64,000 nucleotides of DNA from CAJXVA01 sp963761755 (GCA_963761755.1 CAVXIC010000039.1:558001-622000), one strand, 5' to 3'; shown: positions 18,057 to 27,013, numbered from the stretch's first letter. Notes: a model not told the origin generated them from the letters alone. Translations and numbers: made by a program.

Positions 18057-19043
18057 ATGAAGGTACTTGCGGGAGACGTCGGCGGCACGAACACACGATT
18101 GGCTCTGTGTGAAGTCAATCATGGAAAGGTGCTGCGCCTGGTCCACACGATCGAAACCAGCGCCGAGTACGGCTCGCTCAAAGAGATCGTGCAGGACTTT
18201 GCATCCACCCACGGGGCCGACGACGTCCGCGCAGTCTGCATCGGCCTTCCCGGACCGGTGCGTGGCCGCCGGGCGCAGCTCACCAACCTGCCGTGGATCG
18301 TGGACGCCGACGAGCTCGAGCGCGACCTCGGACTGCCCTCGGTCCGGCTGCTCAATGACCTCGAGGCCAACGCGTATGGCCTGAGTACCCTCGCCGACGC
18401 CGACTTCATGGTCCTGCGCGAAGGCGCGTCCTACCTCGGCGGAAACGCCGGCCTGGTCTCCGCAGGCACCGGTCTGGGCCAAGCAGGGCTTCAGTACATT
18501 CGCGGCCAGCTGCATCCCTTCCCCACCGAAGGTGGTCACACCGACTTCGCGCCGAGCAACGCGCTGGAGTGGGAGCTGCTCCAGCATCTGCAGCGGCAGT
18601 ACGGACACGTGAGCTGGGAACGCGTGGTCTCGGGCATGGGGCTCGCGGCGCTGTACGAGTTCCTCGTCGAACGCGCAGGCGCGACGCAAGCGCCCTGGTG
18701 GGCCGAAGCCCGCGGCGCGAAAGAGCCCGCCGCCGCCATCGCGACCGCCGCCGACGACGGCGACGAACATGCCGAAGCCGCGCTCTCGCTGTTCCTCGAG
18801 CTGTACGGGGCCAAAGCAGGGAACTTTGCGCTCGAGATCCTGGCCATCGGCGGCATCTACCTCGGCGGCGGCATCGCGCCGAAGCTCTGCAAGCGCATGA
18901 AGACATCGGCCTTCCTGGAGCGCTTCGACGGCAAGGGGCGCATGCAAAGCCTGGTGGAGCAGATTCCGATTCGCGTAGTACTCAACGAGTCCGCTGCGCT
19001 CCAAGGAGCCGCCTTGTACGGTGCGTCCCACGCCGATCCCTGA
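18057..19043 (+). CDS. glk: Glucokinase
   Basis: The 328-residue product phosphorylates glucose with ATP. The phosphate loop LAGDVGGTNTRLAL opens the protein. RLLNDLEANAYGL carries the catalytic Asp region, LVSAGTGLGQAGL is the second phosphate-binding loop, and GGHTDFAPSNALEWELL matches the E. coli-type glucokinase family, as does IGGIYLGGGIAPKL near the C-terminus. ATG 18057 has GAAGGAA upstream. With the tal-pgi fusion before it, the pair supplies fructose 6-phosphate from glucose. Confidence 0.95.
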   Translation: MKVLAGDVGGTNTRLALCEVNHGKVLRLVHTIETSAEYGSLKEIVQDFASTHGADDVRAVCIGLPGPVRGRRAQLTNLPWIVDADELERDLGLPSVRLLNDLEANAYGLSTLADADFMVLREGASYLGGNAGLVSAGTGLGQAGLQYIRGQLHPFPTEGGHTDFAPSNALEWELLQHLQRQYGHVSWERVVSGMGLAALYEFLVERAGATQAPWWAEARGAKEPAAAIATAADDGDEHAEAALSLFLELYGAKAGNFALEILAIGGIYLGGGIAPKLCKRMKTSAFLERFDGKGRMQSLVEQIPIRVVLNESAALQGAALYGASHADP

Positions 19044-19103
19044 GCGTGGTCGGCGTCACGCTCCCACCCAACCCAATCCAGCGGGCACGGGATAGAAGGG
19101 AGC

Positions 19104-20444
19104 ATGTGGATCGCACTTCTGTCGGCTGGGTTGGCCGCGACCGCCGCCCCCAACGAGTCGGCGGTCGAGCGGTACCACCGCAAAGGGGTGCACTGTATGG
19201 ACGTCATCGAGCGTTCCAAGTGCGCCATCGAGCAGTTCGAGCTGGTGCTCGACGAGGACACGCGGGACCGCGAGTTGGTCACCGATTCGATGCTCCGCTT
19301 GATCCGCCTGTATCGAAAGACGGGAGACGCAGACGGCCTGGCCAGCGTGCTGCGACGGTATTGGGACGTGGGGACCGACCGGCAGTCCAAGGGACACCTG
19401 CCCTACGGTATGCGCTTCGTCTCGGCCGAGTTCGACGTCATGTTCCTGGCCGACATCGACGCCATGCGCGACGCGCAAGTTCTGCGTGAGGCGGGGCCCG
19501 ACACCGCCGAGTTCATCCTGACGTGCAACGAGCAGCGGCGCGAGGACATCCTGATGACGGAGCGCTGGTCTCGCGCGCAGGCGGAGGCGGCCCGCCGGGG
19601 GCTCCCGACGCATCAGGTCTTCTACGAGGCGATGGACGAACGCCGGGCCCGCCGAACCCGCGCCCGAAGCGAAGCTCGGAGTCGCCCCGATGCCGACGAA
19701 GAGACCGTTGCGCCCATCTTCAGCGAGATTCCCTGCGAGCTGGCCAAGCGGCTGGGGTACGACAGCTTGCGCTCCTGGAAGCGGATGGCGGGGGTCGCAA
19801 GCCACCAGAACTACCAGCGCTCGATGATGATCGCGGAGATCCCCGATCTGCTCCCGCGGGCGGCACGTGCGGTCGAGGACGGCGGACTCGAGCGCGTCGG
19901 GGACGATCATTGGAGCCTCGCTGGCGTCGAGTTCGCAGGTCAGACCGTGCATATGGTCCGCGTCGACCTGGACCAGGTCATCGTTGGACGAGACGACATG
20001 ATCGAGGGGGTCCTCAATGCCAAGTCCAAGCGACGACACCGCATGAACCGCGAGCTCGAGCGGCTCGCACAGCACATTCCCCGCGACAGTGGCTTCATGT
20101 TCGCCATGACCCAAGCTGCGGTCATCGGCTCGGGCTTCGGGAACATGCGCCAGGGAGCATCGACGGTCCTGCAAGCCCTGCTCCCCAAGCCCAAAGGCCT
20201 CCAGGTGTCGGTCAGCACCCGCGACGTGGCTGGCGTCTTCACCCGGGTTCCCACCAATACTCCCCTCAAAGCCCGGATGCTGGTCGGACTCGCTCGGTCG
20301 GTGATCGAGGGGCAGGCCCGCGACGATCCGGAAGCCTCGAAGTGGCTCGAAAACCTCGACATCGCGGAGGCAGGCGACCGCAGGGCGTTGTTGGCCGCGT
20401 ACCTGATGGAGGCGGCCCGCCTGGGCGACCTCCTGTACCAATAG
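19104..20444 (+). CDS. Exported hypothetical protein
   Basis: The 446-residue product has a short signal-like N-terminus (MWIALLSAGLAATAAP). An alpha-helical part to about residue 130 (YHRKGVHCMDVIERSKCAIEQFELVLDED) looks TPR-like. A basic linker (RRARRTRARSEARSRP) at about 185-200 and a C-terminal alpha/beta part follow. No enzymatic motif is recognised. The -GVHCMD- and -SKCAIEQ- cysteines may form a disulfide if exported. It is 60 bp downstream of glk on the same strand. Confidence 0.7.
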   Translation: MWIALLSAGLAATAAPNESAVERYHRKGVHCMDVIERSKCAIEQFELVLDEDTRDRELVTDSMLRLIRLYRKTGDADGLASVLRRYWDVGTDRQSKGHLPYGMRFVSAEFDVMFLADIDAMRDAQVLREAGPDTAEFILTCNEQRREDILMTERWSRAQAEAARRGLPTHQVFYEAMDERRARRTRARSEARSRPDADEETVAPIFSEIPCELAKRLGYDSLRSWKRMAGVASHQNYQRSMMIAEIPDLLPRAARAVEDGGLERVGDDHWSLAGVEFAGQTVHMVRVDLDQVIVGRDDMIEGVLNAKSKRRHRMNRELERLAQHIPRDSGFMFAMTQAAVIGSGFGNMRQGASTVLQALLPKPKGLQVSVSTRDVAGVFTRVPTNTPLKARMLVGLARSVIEGQARDDPEASKWLENLDIAEAGDRRALLAAYLMEAARLGDLLYQ

Positions 20445-20486
20445 CTCGCGGCAACAAAAGGGGCTTCTCTCGGGCCGCCCAGGCGT

Positions 20487-20492
20487 TATGCT
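20487..20492 (+). promoter_or_regulatory. -10-like element for the acyl-CoA synthetase gene
   Basis: TATGCT overlaps the first in-frame ATG (20488) and ends 16 nt before ATG 20509. A transcript from here would start after 20488, which argues for 20509 as the true start. Confidence 0.35.
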
Positions 20493-20508
20493 CGCGGCGC
20501 TCGTTCTC

Positions 20509-22344
20509 ATGTCGTTGGATATTCGAACCCTCGCCGACCTCCTCCACGCCCGCGCCGAAGCGACCCCCAATGATGTCGGGATCCGGACCAAAGAAGGGTC
20601 CACGTGGGTCACCCGAACGTGGAAGGAGATGGCCGATCGCGCCGACAGGATTGCCGCCGGCATCTTGACCGCGATCGAACTCGAGGACAACGACGTGATC
20701 GGCCTGCTGGGGCAGACGAGCGAAGACTGGCTCGTTTGCGACTTCGCCGGGCTCAGCGTTGGGCTGCAGACCGTACCGATCTACGCGTCTCTCCACACCG
20801 AGGAGGTCGGCTACGCGCACGTCGACACCGGCGTCAAGCTGGTCATCATCGATGACAAGGCGCAGCTGAAGAAGATCCGCGAGATGCGGAAAGGTTTCAG
20901 CTTCTTCGACAAGGACTACGGGGGCGACGACGTACCACTCCAGCACGTCGTCGTCATCGATCCCACCGGCATCGATGCCGCCGACGACTGGGAATCACTC
21001 GCCGACCTCGAGGCGCGGGGCAAGAGGGAGCTGGACGCCCAGCGCGAGGACATGCTGCGTCGGCGAAGAGACGCCAAGCCAGACCAGACGGCGACGTACA
21101 CATACACCTCCGGGACCACCGGGCCACCCAAGGCGGTCATTCAAACGCACGAGAACCACCTCGCGATGTCTCGTGCGGTGTCGAGCGCAGGCGTGCTGGA
21201 CGACGGCATGCGGGAGGGCGGCCTGTTCCTATTCCTGCCGCTGGCCCACTCCTTTGGGCGGCTGATCCAGTTTGCCGCCCCGTTCCGCAACCTCCACCTG
21301 ATCATCAGCTCGGTGCCGACGCTGGGCGCGGACCTCGGCGAGACCCGTCCGGGATTCTTCCCTGGCGCACCGAGGGTGTTCGAAAAGATGAAGGCCAAGA
21401 TCGAGACCGCCGTCTCGGGTGCGCCACCGATTCGCCAATCCCTCTTCCACTGGGCCATCAACACTGGCCTGCAGACGGTCCCCTACCGCTGTGAAGGCAA
21501 GCCCCTCCCCTTCCTGCTGAGCCTGCGCGCCGCCATTGCGGACAAGCTCGTCCTCTCCAAGCTCCGCGCCAAGCTCGGCTTCGACCGCACGTTCGCGCTG
21601 TTGTCGGGCTCGGCTCCGCTGGACGCCGACGTCCACCGTTTCTTCCTCGCGATGGGCCTGGACCTGCTCGAAGCCTATGGCCTCACCGAGACCTGTCCCG
21701 GGCTCACGGCCAACCTGCCGGGCAAGATCAAGATCGGCACTGTCGGGCCCGCCCTGCCAGGGGTCGAGATCAAGATTGCCAGCGACGGAGAGATTCTCGC
21801 CAAGGGCCCCAACATCACCCAGGGCTACCTGCATCAGCCCGAGGCTACCGAGGCCGCGTTCGACGACGGATGGTTCTGCACGGGCGACCTGGGCTCCGAA
21901 GACGCGGACGGCTTCATCAAGATCACCGGTCGCAAGAAGGAGCTCATCAAGACCTCCGGCGGCAAGTACGTCGCACCGGCCAAGATCGAGGGCCAGCTCA
22001 AGGGCTTGCCGATCGTGCAAGAGGCAGTGGTGGTGGGCGATCGTCGCAACTATTGCGTGTGCCTGATCGCCATCGATCCCGAGGAGCTCGGTGACTGGGC
22101 CAAGCAGCAGGGCATCGAAGCCGACCCGGCCCATCCCGAAGTCGAGAAGGCCATCGAAGCCCACGTCACCAAGGTCAACGGCGGCCTGGCGAGCTTCGAG
22201 AGCATCAAATACTGGCGCATCACCCCCGAGCCCCTGACCGTCGACAACGGGCTGCTCACCGCCTCGCTCAAGGTCAAGCGAAGCGTCGTCCAGGAGCGCT
22301 ACTCCAGCATCATCGACGACATGTACTCGACGGGTAAGAAGTAG
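20509..22344 (+). CDS. fadD: Long-chain fatty acyl-CoA synthetase (AMP-forming)
   Basis: The 611-residue member of the adenylate-forming family activates fatty acids to acyl-CoA. Motifs in order are YTYTSGTTGPPKAVI (P-loop, about 190-205), PLAHSFGRLIQ, AYGLTETCPGLTANLPG, DGWFCTGDLGSEDADGFIKI (ribose-binding Asp) and GRKKELIKTSGGKYVAP (hinge plus downstream Lys region). It resembles the large ~600-residue long-chain synthetases. ATG 20509 is preferred over 20488 because a -10-like box overlaps 20488. The product could feed the acyl-CoA dehydrogenase at 7147. Confidence 0.93.
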   Translation: MSLDIRTLADLLHARAEATPNDVGIRTKEGSTWVTRTWKEMADRADRIAAGILTAIELEDNDVIGLLGQTSEDWLVCDFAGLSVGLQTVPIYASLHTEEVGYAHVDTGVKLVIIDDKAQLKKIREMRKGFSFFDKDYGGDDVPLQHVVVIDPTGIDAADDWESLADLEARGKRELDAQREDMLRRRRDAKPDQTATYTYTSGTTGPPKAVIQTHENHLAMSRAVSSAGVLDDGMREGGLFLFLPLAHSFGRLIQFAAPFRNLHLIISSVPTLGADLGETRPGFFPGAPRVFEKMKAKIETAVSGAPPIRQSLFHWAINTGLQTVPYRCEGKPLPFLLSLRAAIADKLVLSKLRAKLGFDRTFALLSGSAPLDADVHRFFLAMGLDLLEAYGLTETCPGLTANLPGKIKIGTVGPALPGVEIKIASDGEILAKGPNITQGYLHQPEATEAAFDDGWFCTGDLGSEDADGFIKITGRKKELIKTSGGKYVAPAKIEGQLKGLPIVQEAVVVGDRRNYCVCLIAIDPEELGDWAKQQGIEADPAHPEVEKAIEAHVTKVNGGLASFESIKYWRITPEPLTVDNGLLTASLKVKRSVVQERYSSIIDDMYSTGKK

Positions 22345-22396
22345 CCCCTCGCCGCCCCCCGCACCCACAGGTGCGCTGCGTTCGTCGTCACGCTCC

Positions 22397-23200
22397 ATGA
22401 ATCCGAGCACCGCGATCCGCCTCGGCCGTCTCTCCGATCTGCCCACCGTTTGGACCAACGTCCTCGCGGGTGCCGTCCTGTCTGGAGGACCGCTGGAGAC
22501 CGTCCCGATCGCGGCAGCCGCCGTGTCCGGGTCCGCGCTCCACATCGGCGCTCTGGTCCTCGACCACGACGAGCGTCCCGAGCATCCCCAGCATCCCGCG
22601 GCGTGGAGGTGGGGGCTCGGCCTCTTGGTCCTCGGCACGCTCGCCGCGTGGGGGGTACACCGGTTTGCAGGGCTGGCGGCCCTCGCAACGAGCGCCGCCA
22701 TCGTGTACGGGACGCGTTTCAAAGCCGGCTCCCCGGGCCCATTGTTGATGGGGGGGTGCCGTATGGGCGTCTACGCACTCGGGGGATTCGCCGTTTCCGC
22801 GGCGCCGTCCCCCATGCTTTGGGTCGGTAGCCTCGTGCTCCTGGGGTATGTGCTGACGCTCACCTCCGCAGCCGGGGTCGGGCGTCGGCGAGGGATGGCC
22901 CGATGGGGGCCGCTGTTGGGCCTCGCAGGTCCAGGGGCGTTCGTCCTCGCCTCGTGGTCAGGAGCCCCCCTAATTCCGTCTTTTTTGGGCGGATACGGTT
23001 TGTGGGTGCACCGCGCGATCTCTCGAATCCGAAGCGCAAAACCACAGATGATTCGCGTGGGTGTCGTTCACCTCATCGCGGGTATTGCACTGCTCGATGC
23101 GCTCGTCGTGGCCAATTCGGGCGCTACGAGCCTGGCAATGGCCTGCCTGGGGCTGTTTGGACTCACGCTCGCGCTGCAATCGCGCTTCCCCGGACCATGA
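22397..23200 (+). CDS. UbiA-like membrane protein with degenerate active site
   Basis: The 267-residue polytopic protein (about eight helices) starts with RLGRLSDLPTVWTNVLAG, which is typical of UbiA-family prenyltransferases. The first Asp-rich motif (normally NDxxDxxxD) is reduced to LDHDERPEHPQ: the ERPEHP tail of the motif is present, but the leading NDxxD appears deleted. No second DxxxD motif is seen in YGLWVHRAISRIRSAKP. Magnesium-diphosphate binding is therefore doubtful, and prenyltransferase activity cannot be assumed. It follows the acyl-CoA synthetase by 52 bp and may be in the same operon. Confidence 0.7.
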   Translation: MNPSTAIRLGRLSDLPTVWTNVLAGAVLSGGPLETVPIAAAAVSGSALHIGALVLDHDERPEHPQHPAAWRWGLGLLVLGTLAAWGVHRFAGLAALATSAAIVYGTRFKAGSPGPLLMGGCRMGVYALGGFAVSAAPSPMLWVGSLVLLGYVLTLTSAAGVGRRRGMARWGPLLGLAGPGAFVLASWSGAPLIPSFLGGYGLWVHRAISRIRSAKPQMIRVGVVHLIAGIALLDALVVANSGATSLAMACLGLFGLTLALQSRFPGP

Positions 23201-23244
23201 TTGTCCCATATTGCGATTGAGCCATCGAGCCGATACATATCCGT

Positions 23245-23679
23245 ATGCCTCAATCTCCATTGGAAGAGTTCGTGGGAGCCATGACCCTCTCCGAGCTTGC
23301 GGACCGAAGCGGAAAGTCGGTCTCTCAGATCATTGCTTGGGCACTCCCTGGAAAATCGGGCGGCGCAAAGGCTTCGACTCCGCGTGCGGCGAAGGCCTCG
23401 GCCCCCGCCGCGAGCGGAGGCAGCAGCAGCAGCAGCAGCAAGAGCAGCGGTGGCGGTGGCAAAGCCGTCAACACGCGGACCCCCGAAGGTCGGGCCGCCT
23501 ATGACGTCGCCGTCTATGACGCCGTGCAGGCCGCCTCCAAACCCGTCGGGTCGTCGTACCTGCGCAAGAAGGCCGGGGGCACCTCGCTTCAGATGCGCAC
23601 TGCACTCAATCGGCTCATCGAAGACGGCAAGGTGACCTACCAGGGCAAGGCGCGAGCCACCAAGTACTCCGCCCGATAG
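23245..23679 (+). CDS. Small two-domain protein with winged-helix-like C-terminus and poly-Ser linker
   Basis: The 144-residue product has an N-terminal helical part (FVGAMTLSELADRSGKSVSQIIAWAL), a low-complexity linker with a run of six serines encoded by AGC repeats near 23421-23445, and a C-terminal part (SSYLRKKAGGTSLQMRTALNRLIEDGKVTYQGKARATKYSAR) that reads as a helix-turn-helix plus wing. A basic tail and winged-helix pattern suggest DNA binding. ATG 23245 is used; a second ATG at 23281 would remove only twelve residues. Function unknown. Confidence 0.7.
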   Translation: MPQSPLEEFVGAMTLSELADRSGKSVSQIIAWALPGKSGGAKASTPRAAKASAPAASGGSSSSSSKSSGGGGKAVNTRTPEGRAAYDVAVYDAVQAASKPVGSSYLRKKAGGTSLQMRTALNRLIEDGKVTYQGKARATKYSAR

Positions 23680-23702
23680 CCTCGGCAACCCAACCGCCCC
23701 CC

Positions 23703-23731
23703 AGAGCCAGACGTCACGAGCGTCTGGCTCT
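23703..23731. terminator. Perfect 11-bp hairpin at convergent junction, overlapping the methyltransferase stop
   Basis: AGAGCCAGACG (23703-23713) and CGTCTGGCTCT (23721-23731) form a perfect stem around TCACGAG. The loop holds the TGA stop of the minus-strand methyltransferase gene, and one arm encodes its last residues. It lies between two convergent genes, so it can act in both directions; there is no strong T-run. Confidence 0.55.
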
Positions 23732-25048
23732 CCACATTTCTGACAGGCAGGTCGAGACACCACCGAGCGCAGCCTCGGGGGGAAGACCAAATCGGCGCAC
23801 CATGTCGTCCGCGATCGCCTGCGAGGACCGAATGCCGTCGACGAGCTTGGCCACGGCGTCGAACATGGGATGCGGGGCTGCGTAGTCGTCGAGCTCGGGC
23901 CAGCGCGGAACCACGAGCGTCGGGTCTTCGAGCCAGGCAGGCACGCCCTCCTCGGTCTTCGCAATCTGCTCCTCCCGCTTGCGCGCGAGGAACGAGGCCA
24001 CCCCCTCCATCCTGCCCTGCGAACCGGCGGGACTCTGCATGTACAGCAATCGATCCCAACGGGATCGCACGATGTCGAAACCGCTGGAAGAGGCCAGCGC
24101 ATGCACTTCATCCTCTCGGTATCGGTGAGCCGGCTCGGTGTGCGCGGGCTGATAGAGCAGCGGACCGTGGTTGAGCCACGCACCCCCCACCGTGAGGACC
24201 CGGTGAACCTCGGGCACGAGGGTCGCCAAGTCCTTGGGGACCTGATCGATGAACCATGGGGTGAACACCAGATCGAAGGCTCCGTCGGGAACCGGCGGCT
24301 CGAGCCCATCGGCGAACAACAGGTGGAACCCCGTCGCTCCGGGCGCATCGCAGCGCAGCGTCCGCTCGACCGCAACGCTCGCGCTGTCTCGCGGACACCG
24401 AGGAAACTCGAGCATCGAAAGCTCCGCCCCGCCGAGCACCCGCCGAGCGACGAAGAACGGCACGGGGTTGATGTCGATGGCGACGGTGGTCTCGATCCCT
24501 GCGGCTCGGTGCAGGTCGTAGGGAAGCCTGCAGGACCCCGCGCCTAGAACCAGCATGCGGCGCGGTCTGACCTCGCCGAGCACGTCTCGGACGACCGCGA
24601 GCGCCGCCGCCGACTCGGCGCCATCCCAGCCCCAGTCCCGGTGAATCTGATCGAAGTACGCCGTCGCGATCCCCTCGCCGGGGACTCGGCCCCGCCCCAA
24701 CGTCGGGTCTGAGGACGACGCAATCCCCGCCGCCTCGAACAGCTGTTCCACCTCGATGCGGTGCCGCTCGAGCGCGTCGTGCAGCGTCTGCAAGCGACGA
24801 CGCGTCGGCGGCAGCAGCGCCTGCCCGGCAATCTGCGCAAGGATCACGTCGCGCGTCGCCCGCGTCGACCTCATGAACGCGCCGCGCTGCGCAGACCAGT
24901 CCTCACGCCACTGTTCGGGCGCATCGGTGAGGACCGGGATGTGGTCGACGCAGCTGCCCCGTCGTCGGCACTCCGAGCATCCTTCACCTGCCTGTGCCCA
25001 TGTCAGCCGAAGCATACAGATGGGGCAACGTAGGTATGCATCGCTCAT
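23714..25048 (-). CDS. SAM-dependent methyltransferase with N-terminal Zn-ribbon
   Basis: The 444-residue product starts MSDAYLRCPICMLRL with CPIC plus CSECRRRGSC, four or five cysteines suited to a zinc ribbon like that of rRNA methyltransferase RlmA. A helical middle part is followed by a Rossmann methyltransferase domain: MLVLGAGSCRLPYDLHRAAG (SAM motif I), VAIDINPVPF (motif II), and FDLVFTPWFIDQVPKDLATL with VHRVLTVGGAWLNHGPLLY (class I pattern). ATG 25048 is chosen because the upstream open frame lacks protein character. Substrate unknown. Confidence 0.8.
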   Translation of the reverse strand: MSDAYLRCPICMLRLTWAQAGEGCSECRRRGSCVDHIPVLTDAPEQWREDWSAQRGAFMRSTRATRDVILAQIAGQALLPPTRRRLQTLHDALERHRIEVEQLFEAAGIASSSDPTLGRGRVPGEGIATAYFDQIHRDWGWDGAESAAALAVVRDVLGEVRPRRMLVLGAGSCRLPYDLHRAAGIETTVAIDINPVPFFVARRVLGGAELSMLEFPRCPRDSASVAVERTLRCDAPGATGFHLLFADGLEPPVPDGAFDLVFTPWFIDQVPKDLATLVPEVHRVLTVGGAWLNHGPLLYQPAHTEPAHRYREDEVHALASSSGFDIVRSRWDRLLYMQSPAGSQGRMEGVASFLARKREEQIAKTEEGVPAWLEDPTLVVPRWPELDDYAAPHPMFDAVAKLVDGIRSSQAIADDMVRRFGLPPEAALGGVSTCLSEMWRARRS

Positions 25049-25242
25049 GCTCGACGGCCCTGACTCCACGCGCCCATCGCACCACGCGCGACCCCGAGGA
25101 CGCAAGTTTGACCGGCCCCTATGGCTTCGAAGGGCGGTAGAGTCAGCGACCTGGGTGCGCTCGTGTTTATGCGAAACCGCCTGAAGGTTGCATGGCGGAC
25201 GGGCCATGCAAACAAAGCCGGTGTGATGGCCGGCTCGGATCC

Positions 25243-25248
25243 GAGGAG
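25243..25248 (+). promoter_or_regulatory. Ribosome-binding site deciding a TTG start
   Basis: GAGGAG lies seven bases before TTG 25256. The TTG start yields a compact lipoprotein signal, while ATG starts at 25121 and 25226 add residues without protein character and lack a comparable site. Confidence 0.6.
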
Positions 25249-25255
25249 TTCACCG

Positions 25256-26995
25256 TTGAAACGACGCAAACGACTACGACCTCCGGCCCGCGCACTCGCG
25301 GTGCTCGGACTCCTGACCCTCGCCTCGGCCGGCTGCAACGAAGGTCCAGCCAGCGGCGGCGGTACCGAGACCGAAGGTGGCACCACGGGCGCCTCCACCG
25401 GTCCGGCCGACGGCTCTACGGGTTCGCAGGAGGACGGAAGCGGCACCGATGACACCACCTCCGAGCCGGAAGGATTCGTCCCACCACCGGGCGGCATGCG
25501 CAAGCTCACTGCTCGTGAGTATCGAGCTTCGGTGGGGCTGATCTTTGGCGACGCGGCGGCCGAGGCGGCCGAGCCACCGGCGGACATCGGCCAAGGCGGC
25601 TTCGATGCCGTGGGTGCGTCCATTCTTCCGCTGTCCGCGGACATCGTCGAGCAGTACGAGCGGACCGCCCTCGGGGTCGCCGAAGCGGTCATCGCCAACC
25701 CCGCTGCGCTCCAGGCTCTCGTGCCCTGCGTAGGCGAAGGCGCGAGCGCGGCGTGCTATCGCGAGGTCTCCACCACCATCGGCCGCTTCGCGTATCGCCG
25801 CGCGCTCTCATCCGATGAGATCGATGATCTCGCGGCGATCGGAGCCGCCGGCCAGCAATGGGCCGACGACGGCTCGTTCATGACCGGTCTGCGCTACGAG
25901 CTGATGGCGATCCTTCAGGCGCCCTCGTTCCTCTACATCCAAGAGGTCGGAGAACTCGACGAGAGCAGCGGCTACCGGCGGCTCCGCGGGACCGAGCTCG
26001 CCACGCGCGTCTCGTTCCTGCTCAGCGGCCATACGCCCACCTTGGAGCTGCTCGCGCTCGCCGAGTCCGGACAGCTCGACGACCCACAGCAGCTTCGAGA
26101 CCTCGCCGAGGACATGCTGGCCGACCCCGAGGCTCGGATCGCGCTCGATGCCTTCTTTGCCGAGACGTACCGGCTGCGAGACCTCGCCGAAGCGCCCAAG
26201 AACGCCGAGGTCTTCCCCGAGTTCAGCCCCGAGCTCGGAGAGATGATGAAGGACGAGACGCTCCTGCTCCTGTACGACATCGTCTGGGACCGGGACGGCG
26301 ACTTCCGCGAACTCTTCAACGCCCGCCATACCTACGTCAACGATCCCCTGGCCACCCTGTACGGCATTCCCCTGCCGGGCAACGGAGACCTCTTCGCGAA
26401 GGTGCAGTGGCCCGACGATCAACTCCGCGCCGGCTACACCTCGCAGGGCAGCTTCCTCACCTGGCAATCCGGCCCGCGGCGCAACTCGCCGACCAAGCGC
26501 GGCCTGTATATCCAAGAGCGAATCCTCTGCACCGAGGTCCCCCCACCCGACCCCAACGCGAACATCACCCTGCCCGATAGCGAAGACCTGACGCTCAAGG
26601 AGCTCCTCGAGATGCACCTGGACCAGGACGGCTGCCGAAGCTGTCATGCGTTGACGGACCCCTTCGGGTTCGCGTTCGAGCGGTACAGCGCGATCGGAGC
26701 GATGCGGCTGACCGACAATGGCAAGCCGGTCGAGACCGACGGCGAGATCGTCGGCGTCGGCTCATGGAACGACGCGCGAGAGCTCGGCGACGTGCTGGCC
26801 GCCGACCCGCGGGTCGGAGACTGCCTCATCGAGAACCTCATGCGTGGAGCGCTGGGTCAGGTCCCGTCCGAAGACACGCACGCCGGCATCGAAGACCTCG
26901 GGCTCTCGTTTGCCGACGCGGGCTTCAGCGTCCAGTCGCTGTTGATCGAAATGGTCACCCACCCACTCTTCCGTCTCGTCGACGAGCCCAAGTAG
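25256..26995 (+). CDS. DUF1592/DUF1588/DUF1585 lipoprotein with a c-type haem motif
   Basis: The 579-residue lipoprotein has signal KRRKRLRPPARALAVLG and lipobox LASAGC, then a Gly/Thr/Ser-rich linker. The domain order matches the planctomycete-type PSD1 architecture: DUF1587 (GGMRKLTAREYRASVGLIFG), DUF1595 (FAYRRALSSDEIDDLA), DUF1592 (SFLYIQEVGELDESSGYRRL), DUF1588 (SGPRRNSPTKRGLYIQERIL) and a CRSCH haem-binding site leading into DUF1585 (LIENLMRGALGQ). It should sit on the outer surface or in the periplasm. The TTG start is supported by GAGGAG. It is followed 18 bp later by the DUF1552 gene, its usual partner. The reaction of this pair is not established. Confidence 0.88.
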   Translation: MKRRKRLRPPARALAVLGLLTLASAGCNEGPASGGGTETEGGTTGASTGPADGSTGSQEDGSGTDDTTSEPEGFVPPPGGMRKLTAREYRASVGLIFGDAAAEAAEPPADIGQGGFDAVGASILPLSADIVEQYERTALGVAEAVIANPAALQALVPCVGEGASAACYREVSTTIGRFAYRRALSSDEIDDLAAIGAAGQQWADDGSFMTGLRYELMAILQAPSFLYIQEVGELDESSGYRRLRGTELATRVSFLLSGHTPTLELLALAESGQLDDPQQLRDLAEDMLADPEARIALDAFFAETYRLRDLAEAPKNAEVFPEFSPELGEMMKDETLLLLYDIVWDRDGDFRELFNARHTYVNDPLATLYGIPLPGNGDLFAKVQWPDDQLRAGYTSQGSFLTWQSGPRRNSPTKRGLYIQERILCTEVPPPDPNANITLPDSEDLTLKELLEMHLDQDGCRSCHALTDPFGFAFERYSAIGAMRLTDNGKPVETDGEIVGVGSWNDARELGDVLAADPRVGDCLIENLMRGALGQVPSEDTHAGIEDLGLSFADAGFSVQSLLIEMVTHPLFRLVDEPK

Positions 26996-27013
26996 GACCC
27001 AAGGAGAATCAAG

